This document shows, one piece after another, positions 26,843 to 35,085 of a stretch of DNA of 64,000 nucleotides (position 1 is its first letter; each line of letters opens with the position of its first letter). Position numbers and translations under genes: made by a program. A model generated the notes under the pieces. The model did not search any database. It saw only the letters and a program-made list of their open reading frames with translations, and had not been told where the DNA came from. The DNA is from JAFLCM01 sp964510955 (GTDB lineage: Bacteria; Planctomycetota; Phycisphaerae; Phycisphaerales; UBA1924): the NCBI GenBank assembly GCA_964510955.1, contig CAZEDW010000007.1, positions 1 to 64,000 of the forward strand. Direction: 5' to 3'.

Positions 26843-27598
26843 CTATAGCGGAGTCTCGACCGGGATTTCCTCGAGTTGCCCGCCCTCCGCGGAGGAGGGG
26901 CTTTGAGGCGGCTGCTCAGCCGGGGCCGCGGGCGGCGGCGCTTCAGTACCGGCGGGAGCGGCGGGGGGAGTCGTCTCGCTCGCGGGTTTGGCGCCCTGCT
27001 CCTTGAAGGCGTCGATGCCCGGGTTCGCCAGCGTGCTGCCGGCGGGAGGCGGCTCGTCGGGCCAGCCCTGCAGGTTCGGGGGCACGTCCTTGCCGATGGG
27101 CCAGGCCCGCGCGTGCACCACGCGCCAGGGCTTCCAGCCCGCTTCGCACTTCACCCAGAAGCTCTGATAGAGAGGCTTGGACTCGGACCCCGACGGGATG
27201 TCCATCGGCGGGCGAAGCACAGGGCGCAGGATCTCCACCGTGGCGCGCTCGCCGCGGACCCAGACCCGCTTGACGTGGAAGCACGGCAGTCCGGCGGCGG
27301 CGGGGGTGAGCATCTTGGCGTTTGGGTCATCGAGCATCGCCGTCAGACGCTCGCCGGTGCGCCGGTAGGTGCCCTGGGGGAAGTTCACGGTGTAGGGTCC
27401 GTTGACGGGGTATCGGCGGACGACCCAGCGGAGCGCGACGAACTCGGCCTCGGGGACGGGGGCGGTGTTGGGGTTGTTGACGGCGACGTCATCGCGACCC
27501 AGCTTGGGGTAGTTGGCGTAGCCGGCGCAGCCGCTGAACACCGAGGCGGCTCCGAGCAGAGCGAGGGTGGCGTGGGGCAGGAAGGTGGTTCGAGTCAT
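26843..27598 (-). CDS. Exported lipoprotein of unknown function
   Basis: This 251-residue protein starts at ATG 27598 with a lipoprotein signal peptide (ATLALLGAASVFSGCAGY, lipobox SGC). After the Cys come roughly 140 residues with strands (EFVALRWVVRRYPVNGPYTVNF, RVWVRGERATVEILRPV, SFWVKCEAGWKPWRVVHARAW) and then a Pro/Ala-rich C-terminal tail. No family is recognised. The in-frame upstream stretch before this ATG has no protein-like features. Confidence 0.7.
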   Translation of the reverse strand: MTRTTFLPHATLALLGAASVFSGCAGYANYPKLGRDDVAVNNPNTAPVPEAEFVALRWVVRRYPVNGPYTVNFPQGTYRRTGERLTAMLDDPNAKMLTPAAAGLPCFHVKRVWVRGERATVEILRPVLRPPMDIPSGSESKPLYQSFWVKCEAGWKPWRVVHARAWPIGKDVPPNLQGWPDEPPPAGSTLANPGIDAFKEQGAKPASETTPPAAPAGTEAPPPAAPAEQPPQSPSSAEGGQLEEIPVETPL

Positions 27599-27711
27599 GA
27601 TCGGCTCCAGCCGGCCGCCGTCCGATGGCGGCCGGGCGCGAGAGAAAGACCGACAGACTGTATCGGAGCGGCGAGGCCCCGTCCCGCACACCGGCCCAAC
27701 GGCGCAGCAAG

Positions 27712-28788
27712 TCACGCTGACGACTCGGCGGGGGTCAACTGCGTCTGAGTCTCGGCTTGTGCGTTCGCCGTCGAGGGCCCGGTCTGGGCCGGGTCGGTAT
27801 CGGGGACGGGGATCAGCTGGCCGGCGTCCGGCGGCGCTTCGTGGTGCGGGCGCGCCGCTTCAGGGTGGGCGCGTGCCTGGGCCCAGAGGATGAGCCCGGC
27901 CCCGCCCACCGCGACCAGGCCCGCGCTCCACTGGGCCGCGCTGAGGCGCTCATCGAACAGGAGGAACGAGAACGCCGACACGATGAACGGCTGGAGCTGG
28001 ATGATCCCCGAAGAAACCGCGACGCCGAGGCGGGCGATGGCCATGTAGTACGCGACGTGGCCGATGGCGATGCCGATCAGCGCCGAGAGGAGCAGCAGGA
28101 ACATCTGGCCCGCGCCCAGGTCGGCGGCGGTCGCCCCCATGCGGTCGCCCTTGGCCAGCATCAACCCGACCATCGCCAGTGCCGTGTACTGGCTGATGAC
28201 GCTGAAGGCCACCAGCGACGGCATGGCGTGAAGCAGCTTCCGCACCGCGAGCATGTACCCGGCGTAGAGAGCGCCGGCGACAACCGCCAGCAGCACGCCG
28301 ATCATGGTGGCGCCCTGGAATACGTCGGCGTGCCCCATCAGCACAACGCCCAGCGCCCCGACCACAACCCCAAGGATCCCCGTCAGGTACATCGGAGAGC
28401 CCATGACGCGCCGCTCGCTGGGGAACAGCAGCATCGCCCCAACGCCAACGAAGACGATCTGCGTCCGCAGGCCGAACGTGAAGAGTCCCGGGTTGACGTA
28501 ATAGAAACCCCAGGTGAAACAGACCTGGCCGAGGATGTTGAACACCGAGGGGATGAGCGCGAGCTTCCAGAGGCCCCTGGGGAGCGTCCCGCGCCAGGCG
28601 TGATAGGCGACCACGGGAGCCCAGACCAGCGCGGCGAAGCCGTACCGCCAGCCGTTGCTGGTCCAGGCGTCGATGGCATGGGAGAAGTGCTTGACGAACA
28701 GGGGCACGCTCGACCAGCCCAGCAGCGTGAAAACGATGCAGGCCAGACCGGTCCAGTAGGCCGAGATTCGCGCAGAGGCTGCGGGCAT
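27712..28788 (-). CDS. EamA-type drug/metabolite transporter
   Basis: This 358-residue protein has about ten hydrophobic helices in two repeats, typical of the DMT superfamily. Typical patterns are TLLGWSSVPLFVKHF at the start, LGVVVGALGVVLMGHAD before the second repeat, and SGIIQLQPFIVSAFSFLLFDERLS in helix 9. Substrates of this family include amino acids, nucleotide sugars and metabolites; none can be assigned. The C-terminal 60 residues form a hydrophilic, Pro/Glu-rich tail unusual for the family. Confidence 0.85.
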   Translation of the reverse strand: MPAASARISAYWTGLACIVFTLLGWSSVPLFVKHFSHAIDAWTSNGWRYGFAALVWAPVVAYHAWRGTLPRGLWKLALIPSVFNILGQVCFTWGFYYVNPGLFTFGLRTQIVFVGVGAMLLFPSERRVMGSPMYLTGILGVVVGALGVVLMGHADVFQGATMIGVLLAVVAGALYAGYMLAVRKLLHAMPSLVAFSVISQYTALAMVGLMLAKGDRMGATAADLGAGQMFLLLLSALIGIAIGHVAYYMAIARLGVAVSSGIIQLQPFIVSAFSFLLFDERLSAAQWSAGLVAVGGAGLILWAQARAHPEAARPHHEAPPDAGQLIPVPDTDPAQTGPSTANAQAETQTQLTPAESSA

Positions 28789-28830
28789 GGTGAACCCGGA
28801 GCATAGGTCGCGCGAGGGTTAGCCCAGCGG

Positions 28831-28929
28831 CTAGACCAGGAGCAGGCACGGCATGCCCGGCCACAGTCCGCGCAGCGGTTCGACTTCGGTAAAGCCGATT
28901 CCCTTGTAGAACTTAAGTGTCTGGGCCTG
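28831..28929 (-). pseudogene. Remnant of a GNAT acetyltransferase C-terminus
   Basis: Between a TAG at 28930-28932 and a stop at 28831-28833 the minus strand reads LKFYKGIGFTEVEPLRGLWPGMPCLLLV. This matches the typical GNAT C-terminal end (FYKxxGF then a final beta-strand). There is no start codon or upstream domain, so this is a decayed gene tail between the DMT transporter and the zinc-ribbon membrane protein. Confidence 0.55.
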
Positions 28930-29046
28930 CTAACCAGTCCTGCAGCGCGCGGAGGATCGCCCCGCACTCGACGGGCGCACCGGGTCCGGCGCGTTCAGCT
29001 CGGAACTCGACCGCTGAGGGCGTGTCGGGAGGGTCCTCGGCGCGGC

Positions 29047-30009
29047 CTACCAGAAGAACACGGTGAACAGGTCCTGGCGGTACCACTCGAAGCCGCTATT
29101 GGGCCACTCCTGCACGATCGCCATCGCCCCCAGCAGGCTGATGAGCATCACAGAGCACCACACCGCCACGGCGTGGGGCAGGCGGAGGTAGCGCCGAATC
29201 GCGTACCACCAGAAACAGCCCAGCCAGGCGAGTGAAAGGGCCATGCCCCAGGTGGCGCGGAACCCGCAGAGCTGCAGGAAGCCCTGCGGGTCGATGAGGA
29301 TGAAGTCCAGGAAATCGGAACGCGGCATCGGCCTCGCCCGGCCCGAGCTGAGAAGCAGGATCGCGACCCGCAGCACGCGGTTCACCATCGTGATCAGGGC
29401 GACGCCCAGGCAGCCGTACACGCCGGCGCGAAGCACGTGCGACGCCTTGAACACGCGGGCACGCTCGAGGGTGTTCCCCAGGCACCAGAAGACCAGCGGG
29501 CTGAGCACCGGGGCGATCGCGCCGATCCAGAACCACCAGTTGGTGGAACGACCCCACGGCCAGGCGAACGTGGTCAGCATCGCGCCGCGCGGCACCGTGC
29601 CGGCGATCAGCGGCCTGATCACGGCGAGTAGGGGCCACGCCGCGGCGGCGAGATAGATCATGAGCGGCGCCAGCGCCGCGAGGGTCACGAGCACGCCGAT
29701 CCGCGGCCGGTGGGCAAGGCGCACGCCGCGCCAGAAGGCCCAGGGCCGAAGCAGCATGAAGAGCGTCGCGGGAATCTGCCAGAGGCGTGCGCGCTCGCCC
29801 GGCAGGCGTTCCACAAACCACGCGGGTGGACACGCCGGTGCGCCGAGCATCTCTCCCCACGCGACCTCCATCCCGCACTCGCTGCAGGTGCCCTCGGTGG
29901 GGCAGAGGTCCGTCCATGTCGGCGGGATGCCTGACAGGTCGTAGTCGCAGCGCGGGCACGGCGCGGCCCGCTGATGTCCCGCCGAGGATTGAGATGCCGC
30001 GGTCTGCAT
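29047..30009 (-). CDS. Zinc-ribbon-containing multi-pass membrane protein
   Basis: From ATG 30009 (an earlier ATG at 30063 is possible) this 320-residue protein opens with a zinc ribbon: CPRCDYDLSGIPP, then CPTEGTCSECG. Six or so hydrophobic segments follow, including LVTLAALAPLMIYLAAAAW, WFWIGAIAPVLSPLVFWCLG and AVWCSVMLISLLGAMAIV. The CxxCxYDL-G module at the N-terminus of membrane proteins is characteristic of Phycisphaerae and related planctomycetes. The function is unknown; the module may bind zinc and report on or sort the protein. Confidence 0.8.
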   Translation of the reverse strand: MQTAASQSSAGHQRAAPCPRCDYDLSGIPPTWTDLCPTEGTCSECGMEVAWGEMLGAPACPPAWFVERLPGERARLWQIPATLFMLLRPWAFWRGVRLAHRPRIGVLVTLAALAPLMIYLAAAAWPLLAVIRPLIAGTVPRGAMLTTFAWPWGRSTNWWFWIGAIAPVLSPLVFWCLGNTLERARVFKASHVLRAGVYGCLGVALITMVNRVLRVAILLLSSGRARPMPRSDFLDFILIDPQGFLQLCGFRATWGMALSLAWLGCFWWYAIRRYLRLPHAVAVWCSVMLISLLGAMAIVQEWPNSGFEWYRQDLFTVFFW

Positions 30010-30103
30010 CGTCGAGGGTGGTGCGCGGGGTCTTGGTTCCCGCCGGGTGGGTGGCCGATTCAAGTCGGATTGGAACTTTGTCGAGCGATTTCCGTAGAAC
30101 CGT

Positions 30104-30131
30104 TTGACATTCGCCGCCCGTATCCTATTGT
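30104..30131 (+). promoter_or_regulatory. Likely sigma70-type promoter for the leader ORF
   Basis: A consensus TTGACA lies at 30104-30109 and a TATTGT at 30126-30131, 16 bases apart. The expected transcription start is near 30138, only a few bases before the ATG at 30142, so the leader could be nearly leaderless. An alternative -10 (TATCCT at 30121) has too short a spacer. Confidence 0.5.
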
Positions 30132-30141
30132 TCCATCAGCC

Positions 30142-30321
30142 ATGCGCCCCGTGACCGCCATTGCGAGCCTTGCCACCGCGAAAACCCGCGTGGGCGTTGC
30201 ACTGGTCGCGACGGGGGCCGTGAAAGTGTGCCGAATCCCCATGTGCCAGTGTCATCGAATGCAGCATCAGACTGCGTTCTGCGGCGCGGGTCGCGTGGAT
30301 TTGGCGGGGCAAACGGCCTAG
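30142..30321 (+). CDS. Cys-rich leader peptide upstream of the SsuE-like gene
   Basis: A 59-codon frame starts at ATG 30142 and stops at TAG 30319. Its second half reads VCRIPMCQCHRMQHQTAFCGAGR, holding four Cys (codons 30, 35, 37 and 47) within 18 residues. A compact start at the GTG near 30217, preceded by a G-rich stretch, is also possible and would give about 33 residues. The frame ends 28 bases before a terminator hairpin and 218 bases before an ssuE-like gene. Cys-rich uORFs are known in front of sulfur genes in Actinobacteria. The protein itself has no family. Confidence 0.5.
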   Translation: MRPVTAIASLATAKTRVGVALVATGAVKVCRIPMCQCHRMQHQTAFCGAGRVDLAGQTA

Positions 30322-30390
30322 TCAACCCTCGACCTTCCAGAGCCCAAACGGGCCGCGCCGCAGAACAGCGACGCGGCCCTTGTTGTTTTT
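30276..30390 (+). promoter_or_regulatory. Putative transcription attenuator (antiterminator and terminator stems)
   Basis: Bases 30276-30289 (GTTCTGCGGCGCGG), lying inside codons 45-50 of the leader ORF, are perfectly complementary over 14 bases to 30353-30366. That downstream arm overlaps the left arm of the terminator stem (30350-30357 pairs with 30372-30379), so the two stems cannot coexist. Stalling at the Cys codons would leave the upstream arm free and favour read-through to the FMN reductase gene. The pairing is seen; the regulatory role is inferred. Confidence 0.55.
30350..30390 (+). terminator. Intrinsic terminator at the end of the leader
   Basis: An 8-base perfect stem, GGGCCGCG at 30350 with CGCGGCCC at 30372, encloses a 14-base loop. 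It is followed by TTGTTGTTTTT at 30380-30390. It stops transcription before the SsuE-like gene unless the alternative stem forms. Confidence 0.7.
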
Positions 30391-30539
30391 CAGCCCGTCC
30401 GTGAGCACCCAACCGTGGAGCCGCCGGTCCAATCAGAAACCCCGCTCTCCACGAACGCCAATCCCCACGGGGCCGATGCCCCGGATCACCCTTGGAATCC
30501 TGGGAAATCCAGGGTTCCCCCGCATCAGGAGATTCGATC

Positions 30540-31136
30540 ATGTTGCGCCTCAACCCCCCATCCAACCCGACCGCCCTGGTGGTGTCTGCCTCGGCCGGCT
30601 CCGCGTCGCGCGTGAGCCTGCTGGCCGGGTGCGCGATCATCGCGCTGGGTGAGGCGCACATGCCGATGCAACGCGTGGAGCTGTCGCGCGTCTCGCCCGC
30701 CGCGCTGTATGACGGGCTTGCGAGCGACAAGCTCGACCGCGCCGTTCGGGGCGTCGCCGACGCGGACCTGGTGGTGCTCGTTGCGCCCGGCGAGGGCGCG
30801 GCGTACAGCGGCCTGCTGCCGGCGTTCCTCGACGCGCTCCCGGACGGTGCGCTCGCGGGCAAAGTCGTCGTGCCGATCCTGGCCGGCGCCGACCCGGTGA
30901 CGCTGGCGCGGTTCGAGGGCACGCTGCGGCGGAGGCTCGAACTGGCCGGCGCATCGGTTGCGCTGGGCGAGCTGTTCGACGCCGCCGACGAGTTCACGGG
31001 CACCTCGGCCGATCGCGTGCTGGAAGCGCGAGTCGACCGTGCCGTGAGCGAGGCCCGGCTGGCCGTTGGCCGGGCGGAGAGCCCGGAGCCCATCCAGCTC
31101 GCGGCGCGTATGGCGCCGTCGTTGATCGCGTGCTGA
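30540..31136 (+). CDS. SsuE-family NAD(P)H-dependent FMN reductase
   Basis: This 198-residue flavodoxin-fold protein supplies reduced flavin to monooxygenases. It starts at ATG 30540 with an AGGAG about eight bases upstream. Family features are ALVVSASAGSASRVSLLAG (phosphate-binding loop region), VLVAPGEGAAYSGLLPAFLDALPDGALAGKVV with the typical AAYSG and LPDGAL blocks, and PILAGAD. SsuE normally works with SsuD in releasing sulfite from alkanesulfonates during sulfur starvation. No ssuD is in the window. The Cys-rich leader fits a sulfur-linked role. Confidence 0.8.
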   Translation: MLRLNPPSNPTALVVSASAGSASRVSLLAGCAIIALGEAHMPMQRVELSRVSPAALYDGLASDKLDRAVRGVADADLVVLVAPGEGAAYSGLLPAFLDALPDGALAGKVVVPILAGADPVTLARFEGTLRRRLELAGASVALGELFDAADEFTGTSADRVLEARVDRAVSEARLAVGRAESPEPIQLAARMAPSLIAC

Positions 31137-31178
31137 GGCGAACGATTTCCGGATCGATTGTTGCGCTTCTCTTCAGGG

Positions 31179-31226
31179 CCCCGCCGGCGTGGGAGTGTGT
31201 TACTTCCCGCGCCGGCGGGGGTTTTT
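31179..31226 (+). terminator. Intrinsic terminator after the FMN reductase gene
   Basis: An 11-base perfect stem (CCCCGCCGGCG at 31179-31189 with CGCCGGCGGGG at 31210-31220) extends inward with further pairs and is followed by TTTTT at 31222-31226. It lies 42 bases after the stop at 31136. Confidence 0.85.
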
Positions 31227-31271
31227 CTGCGGCCGCTGCGTCGGGCGGGCCCGTGCCGTCGGGATGTCGGC

Positions 31272-32363
31272 TTACTTTCCGCTCCTCCGGCGTGATTCCT
31301 GGTCGAGCCACTTGCGCTCGGCGCGGCTCAGGCTGTCCATGCCCGACGCGGCGATCTTCGCGAGCAGCCGGTCGAGTTCGGCCTGGGATCGGCGCTCCTG
31401 CTCGGCCTGCTTCAGCTCGCGCCGCGAGGGGGCGGGAGGCACCGGCTCGACCTCGTCAGAGATCGGGATGACCGGCACCTCGCCCGTCACCAGGTCGGCC
31501 TCACCCTTGGCCCGGCGCATCTCCATCCAGCACGCCCAGGCGCCGAACACCGCGATCAGCACCAGCAGCGCCTTTTCCACCAGCAGCGCGGCGACCGCCA
31601 GCACCATGGCGCCGCCCAGCCCCACCAGCGTGCTGATCTCCATGGAGCGGCGGCGCCCCATGCGCGACCACAGCATCGCCTGCACCAGCCGACCGCCGTC
31701 AAAGGGGTACATCGGCAGCAGCAGGTTGAACGCGAGCACGAAGATGTTGCAGCAGTGCAGCCACCACAACTGCACCTTGAGGACGGTGACGACCGAGCTT
31801 GAGCCAGTGATGCCCGCGATGGCGGCCAGGGGTGACCGCGGGTCGAAGAGCACCTTGTCGCCCTCGCCCGTGACCCACAGCAGCAGCGCGAATATCGGCA
31901 GGAGCGCCACGTTGATGAGCGGCCCGCCCGCTGTGGTGATGAAGTGTGCCCGCCAGTCTTCGCGCGGTTGGGTGAGGGCCAGCCCGCCCCAGGGCAGCAT
32001 CACGATGCGGTCCGCCGCGCCGCCCGCGTAGCGGCACGCGAAGCAGTGGCCGAACTCGTGGGCCAGCACGATGACGAACAGGGCGAGCATGGCGGGGGCG
32101 ACGAAGGCGATCCCGCCGTGACTGGTCGGGATCGACCACAACAGTTGCCCGAGCATGTAGACGACCGTGAGCAGGTGGATACGGACGGTGACGCCGGCGA
32201 TGCGGAACAGCTTGAGCGACCAGCCCAGCGGATTCTCGGGGTTTTCGAGCAAGCGCCCCCAGAACCCGCGCGGCAGGCCTCGCGAGCCACCGGGGCCAAG
32301 GTCGCGCTCCCCGCCGAGGTGGCCGGTGCGCCAGCTCTCGTTGTCGTCGTCAAATCGAGGCAA
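31272..32363 (-). CDS. M50-family site-2 protease-like membrane metalloprotease
   Basis: This 363-residue membrane protein has the zinc motif HEFGH at residues 102-106 inside a hydrophobic helix and a second membrane-embedded motif NLLLPMYPFDGGRLVQ, whose Asp provides the third ligand in site-2 proteases. Other hydrophobic segments are at about 63-80, 86-104 and 135-160. The N-terminal 60 residues and the C-terminal 90 are hydrophilic, with a charged tail. Site-2 proteases cut membrane proteins in signalling; the substrate is unknown. Confidence 0.85.
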   Translation of the reverse strand: MPRFDDDNESWRTGHLGGERDLGPGGSRGLPRGFWGRLLENPENPLGWSLKLFRIAGVTVRIHLLTVVYMLGQLLWSIPTSHGGIAFVAPAMLALFVIVLAHEFGHCFACRYAGGAADRIVMLPWGGLALTQPREDWRAHFITTAGGPLINVALLPIFALLLWVTGEGDKVLFDPRSPLAAIAGITGSSSVVTVLKVQLWWLHCCNIFVLAFNLLLPMYPFDGGRLVQAMLWSRMGRRRSMEISTLVGLGGAMVLAVAALLVEKALLVLIAVFGAWACWMEMRRAKGEADLVTGEVPVIPISDEVEPVPPAPSRRELKQAEQERRSQAELDRLLAKIAASGMDSLSRAERKWLDQESRRRSGK

Positions 32364-32402
32364 GAGGCAACTCCACGTCTTTTACTTTCATGTCGGGCAC
32401 GG

Positions 32403-32936
32403 TCAGATCAGCCCGCGGTCGCGAGCGAGGAAGAACGCCAGCATGCTCTTAGCATCGGTGAACTCGCCGCTGCGGATCATTGAGACAACCCGGTCTGCAG
32501 GCACGATTTCGACCCGGATGCACTCGTCGCCCATCAGGTTCTGGCCGACGGGGGTCAGGCCGGTCGCGACGTAGGTCCGCATCAGCTCGTCGGTCATGCC
32601 GGGGGTGGTGTAAAAGGAACCGATCGGCGTCACCGTGGTGGCGCGGTACCCGGCCTCCTCCTCGAGTTCCCGCGCGGCGCATGTCTGGGGGGGCTCCGGC
32701 GGCTCCATCGTCCCGGCGGGGAACTCCCACAGTTCTTGGCCCACGGTGAACCGCTGGTTACGGATCATGACCAGATTCCGGGCGGATTCGTCCAGGACCG
32801 GCACCACCACCACGGCTCCGGGGTGACGGATCATCTGGCGGTTGAGGCGCGAGCCGCCAGGGCCGACCAGGGTGACCTCGTCGTAGTCGAACTTAGCGCC
32901 TTTGTGGATCGTTCTGCGTTGCTCGACGCGCGTCAT
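32403..32936 (-). CDS. NUDIX hydrolase, ADP-ribose pyrophosphatase-like
   Basis: This 177-residue protein has a full NUDIX box at residues 75-97 (GTMEPPE then REL EEEAGY), preceded by the strand VVVVPVLDESARNLVMIRNQR that is typical of ADP-ribose and nucleotide-sugar hydrolases. The REL-EEEAG acids coordinate magnesium. Substrate is not readable. The gene lies 39 bases upstream of the M50 protease gene and is divergent from mlaF. Confidence 0.9.
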   Translation of the reverse strand: MTRVEQRRTIHKGAKFDYDEVTLVGPGGSRLNRQMIRHPGAVVVVPVLDESARNLVMIRNQRFTVGQELWEFPAGTMEPPEPPQTCAARELEEEAGYRATTVTPIGSFYTTPGMTDELMRTYVATGLTPVGQNLMGDECIRVEIVPADRVVSMIRSGEFTDAKSMLAFFLARDRGLI

Positions 32937-32953
32937 TGCCCAATACTACCGCC

Positions 32954-33841
32954 ATGCCCGACACCCCCGGCTTCCCGCGGAGCACGGACGCTTCGGCCCA
33001 GGCGCGCGGCGCCGGGCACGCGCCGGCGGTTCGGCTGCATGATGTCCACAAGGCGTTCGCCCGCCAGGTGGTGTTGAGCGGGATTTCGCTTGATATCCGC
33101 GCCGGCGACACCACGGTGATCATGGGGCCCTCGGGCTCGGGCAAGAGCGTGCTGCTCAAGCACATCGTCGGGCTGCTGAGGCCTGACAAGGGCGAGGTGT
33201 GGGTCGGGCCTGACAGGGTGGACCTGCTGGACGAGGAAGAGCTGGCCCACGTCCGCAAGCGGATCGGGTTTGTGTTCCAGCTCTCCGCCCTGTTCGACTC
33301 GATGACGATCGAGGAGAACCTCGAGTTCCCCCTGATCGAGCACACCGATCTGGAGGAGGCGGAGCGACGGGGCCGGGCGGCCGAGGCGCTGGAGATGGTC
33401 GATCTCGCCGGGGTGCAGAGCAAGCGGCCGGCGGAGCTGTCGGGAGGGCAGCAGCGCCGCGTGGCTTTCGCCCGGGCGATCATGCTCCGTCCCCAGATCA
33501 TGCTCTACGACGAGCCGACCACGGGGCTCGACCCGGTCCGGGCCGACGGCATCTGCCAGCTCATCGCCAAGCTGAAGAGCGAGCTGGGGGTCACTGGCAT
33601 TTGCGTCACCCATGATCTGGTCAGCGCTCACAAAGTCGCCGATCGGGTGGTGATGCTCGGCGGCGGGAAGGTCATCGCCGACGGCGACTTCGACACGGTC
33701 GCGGCCTCGACCGACGAGCACGTTCAGAACTTTCTCGCCGGGCGGTACGAGCCCGAAGAGGAGCCCCGTATCATCGCGCGCCCAAGGAGCGGCCCCGGTC
33801 TTTCCCCGGGCTCTCCCGGGCCGACACGGAAAGCCTCATGA
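32954..33841 (+). CDS. mlaF: MlaF-type ABC transporter ATPase
   Basis: This 295-residue ATPase starts at ATG 32954. It has Walker A GPSGSGKS (residues 58-65), the signature LSGGQQRRVAFARAI, and Walker B IMLYDEPTTGLDPV. The order and spacing match MlaF, the cytoplasmic ATPase of the phospholipid transport system between outer and inner membrane. A 25-residue N-terminal extension precedes the core. An ATGA overlap joins it to the MCE protein gene. No MlaE permease gene is adjacent. Confidence 0.9.
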   Translation: MPDTPGFPRSTDASAQARGAGHAPAVRLHDVHKAFARQVVLSGISLDIRAGDTTVIMGPSGSGKSVLLKHIVGLLRPDKGEVWVGPDRVDLLDEEELAHVRKRIGFVFQLSALFDSMTIEENLEFPLIEHTDLEEAERRGRAAEALEMVDLAGVQSKRPAELSGGQQRRVAFARAIMLRPQIMLYDEPTTGLDPVRADGICQLIAKLKSELGVTGICVTHDLVSAHKVADRVVMLGGGKVIADGDFDTVAASTDEHVQNFLAGRYEPEEEPRIIARPRSGPGLSPGSPGPTRKAS

Positions 33842-34866
33842 AGAACCCCGTTCGAGACTTCGTGATCGGTGCCACCGCGATCATCGGCGTGGTCGGCCTG
33901 TGCGTGCTCTTGTGGCTGGTGGGCGAGCTGAGCTGGCTCCGCACGCCCACGTACGCGCTCAGCCTGCGCATGGACAACGCCGGCGGGGTCTTGCCCGCGG
34001 CGCCGATCACGCTCAACGGCGTTCGCATCGGGAACGTAAAGGCCGTGCGTACCAGCGACGACCCCCGCACCGGGGTGGTGCTCACGCTCGCGATCGAGCA
34101 GACCGTCAAGGTCCCGCGCGACGTGTCGGTGGCCATCCTTCGAGACCTCGTCGGCGCGGCGACGCTTTCGCTCACGGCGCTGCCGAGCGACGCCACCGGG
34201 CCGGGCGCGTTCTTCAGCGCCGGCGACTCGTTCCAGTCCAAGGCGTACGCCCCGGGTCTGACGGGGGAGCTGTCGAGCCTTCTGGACAAGCGGCTGGGAA
34301 CGCTCGACACCGCCGTGGCCAAGTTCAACACGCTCGCGGACACCTATACCGATGTGGGCAAGCGGCTGGGCGCGATGCTCGAACCGCGAAAGCTGGCCGA
34401 CGTGCAGGGCGGGAAGGTCGAGGGCAACCTGACGACCACCATGGAGCGGTTCGACCTGGCCGTCGCCGACGCGCGGTCGTGGCTGTCTGACCCGGAGATG
34501 AAGGGCGACGCCAAGGGGGCCGTGAAGAAGCTCAGCGAGACGCTGGACCGCGTTGCCGCGCTCGCCGACGAGTGGAAGCAGACGGCGGGGGTGGTCAACC
34601 AGCGGGTCGGCACGGCCGGAGAGAGCTTCGACAAGGCGGTCACCGCCTTTGCCGAAGCAACGCGGACGATGAGCGAGACGCTGCACGAGATGCAGGGTCT
34701 GGTGGGCAAGGCCGCCGCCGGCGAGGGCACCGTCGGTCAGTTGCTGACCAATCCCGACTTGTTCCGGAACCTCAACGACGCCGCGGTGCGACTGGAGCAG
34801 ACGCTCACCGAGGCGAAGCTGATGATCGAGAAATACCGCAAAGAGGGCGTGCCGATCCAGTTTTGA
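33838..34866 (+). CDS. mlaD: MlaD/MCE-domain protein
   Basis: This 342-residue protein has an N-terminal anchor helix (about residues 9-28: DFVIGATAIIGVVGLCVLLW). An MCE domain follows (about 38-120: YALSLRMDNAGGVLPAAPITLNGVRIGNVKAV and DVSVAILRDLVGAATLSL), then a long helical coiled-coil tail. MCE proteins form periplasmic rings that bind lipids. It begins inside the mlaF stop (ATGA), so the pair is coupled. Some related systems place mlaE before mlaF; it is not here. Confidence 0.92.
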   Translation: MKNPVRDFVIGATAIIGVVGLCVLLWLVGELSWLRTPTYALSLRMDNAGGVLPAAPITLNGVRIGNVKAVRTSDDPRTGVVLTLAIEQTVKVPRDVSVAILRDLVGAATLSLTALPSDATGPGAFFSAGDSFQSKAYAPGLTGELSSLLDKRLGTLDTAVAKFNTLADTYTDVGKRLGAMLEPRKLADVQGGKVEGNLTTTMERFDLAVADARSWLSDPEMKGDAKGAVKKLSETLDRVAALADEWKQTAGVVNQRVGTAGESFDKAVTAFAEATRTMSETLHEMQGLVGKAAAGEGTVGQLLTNPDLFRNLNDAAVRLEQTLTEAKLMIEKYRKEGVPIQF

Positions 34867-34998
34867 CCAGGCCGGGGCCGCGCACCGAGCCGCCGATGGT
34901 TCTGAGCCGCTGCGCGGAGAATCGCCGCCCGGAGACAACGCCCCGAAGCGCGGCTAAACTCCCCCCCTTCACCGCCCGGCGGCACGCCGCAGGTGCAC

Positions 34999-35085
34999 GG
35001 AGAGGTGTCCGAGAGGCTGAAGGAGCAGCACTGGAAATGCTGTATGCGGGTAACCGCATCGGGGGTTCGAATCCCCCCCTCTCCG
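34999..35085 (+). tRNA. tRNA-Ser (GGA)
   Basis: The acceptor stem GGAGAGG (34999-35005) pairs with CCTCTCC (35078-35084), followed by discriminator G. The anticodon loop CTGGAAA gives anticodon GGA. A long variable arm (TGCGGGTAACCGCA) and the T arm with TTCGAAT are visible, as expected for tRNA-Ser. There is no encoded CCA. Downstream DNA is an integration island, and tRNA genes are common attachment sites. Confidence 0.96.

Noticed and set aside
30121..30126. TATCCT as the -10 of the leader promoter
   Set aside because: It is only 11 bases after TTGACA; TATTGT at 30126 gives a 16-base spacer and fits better.
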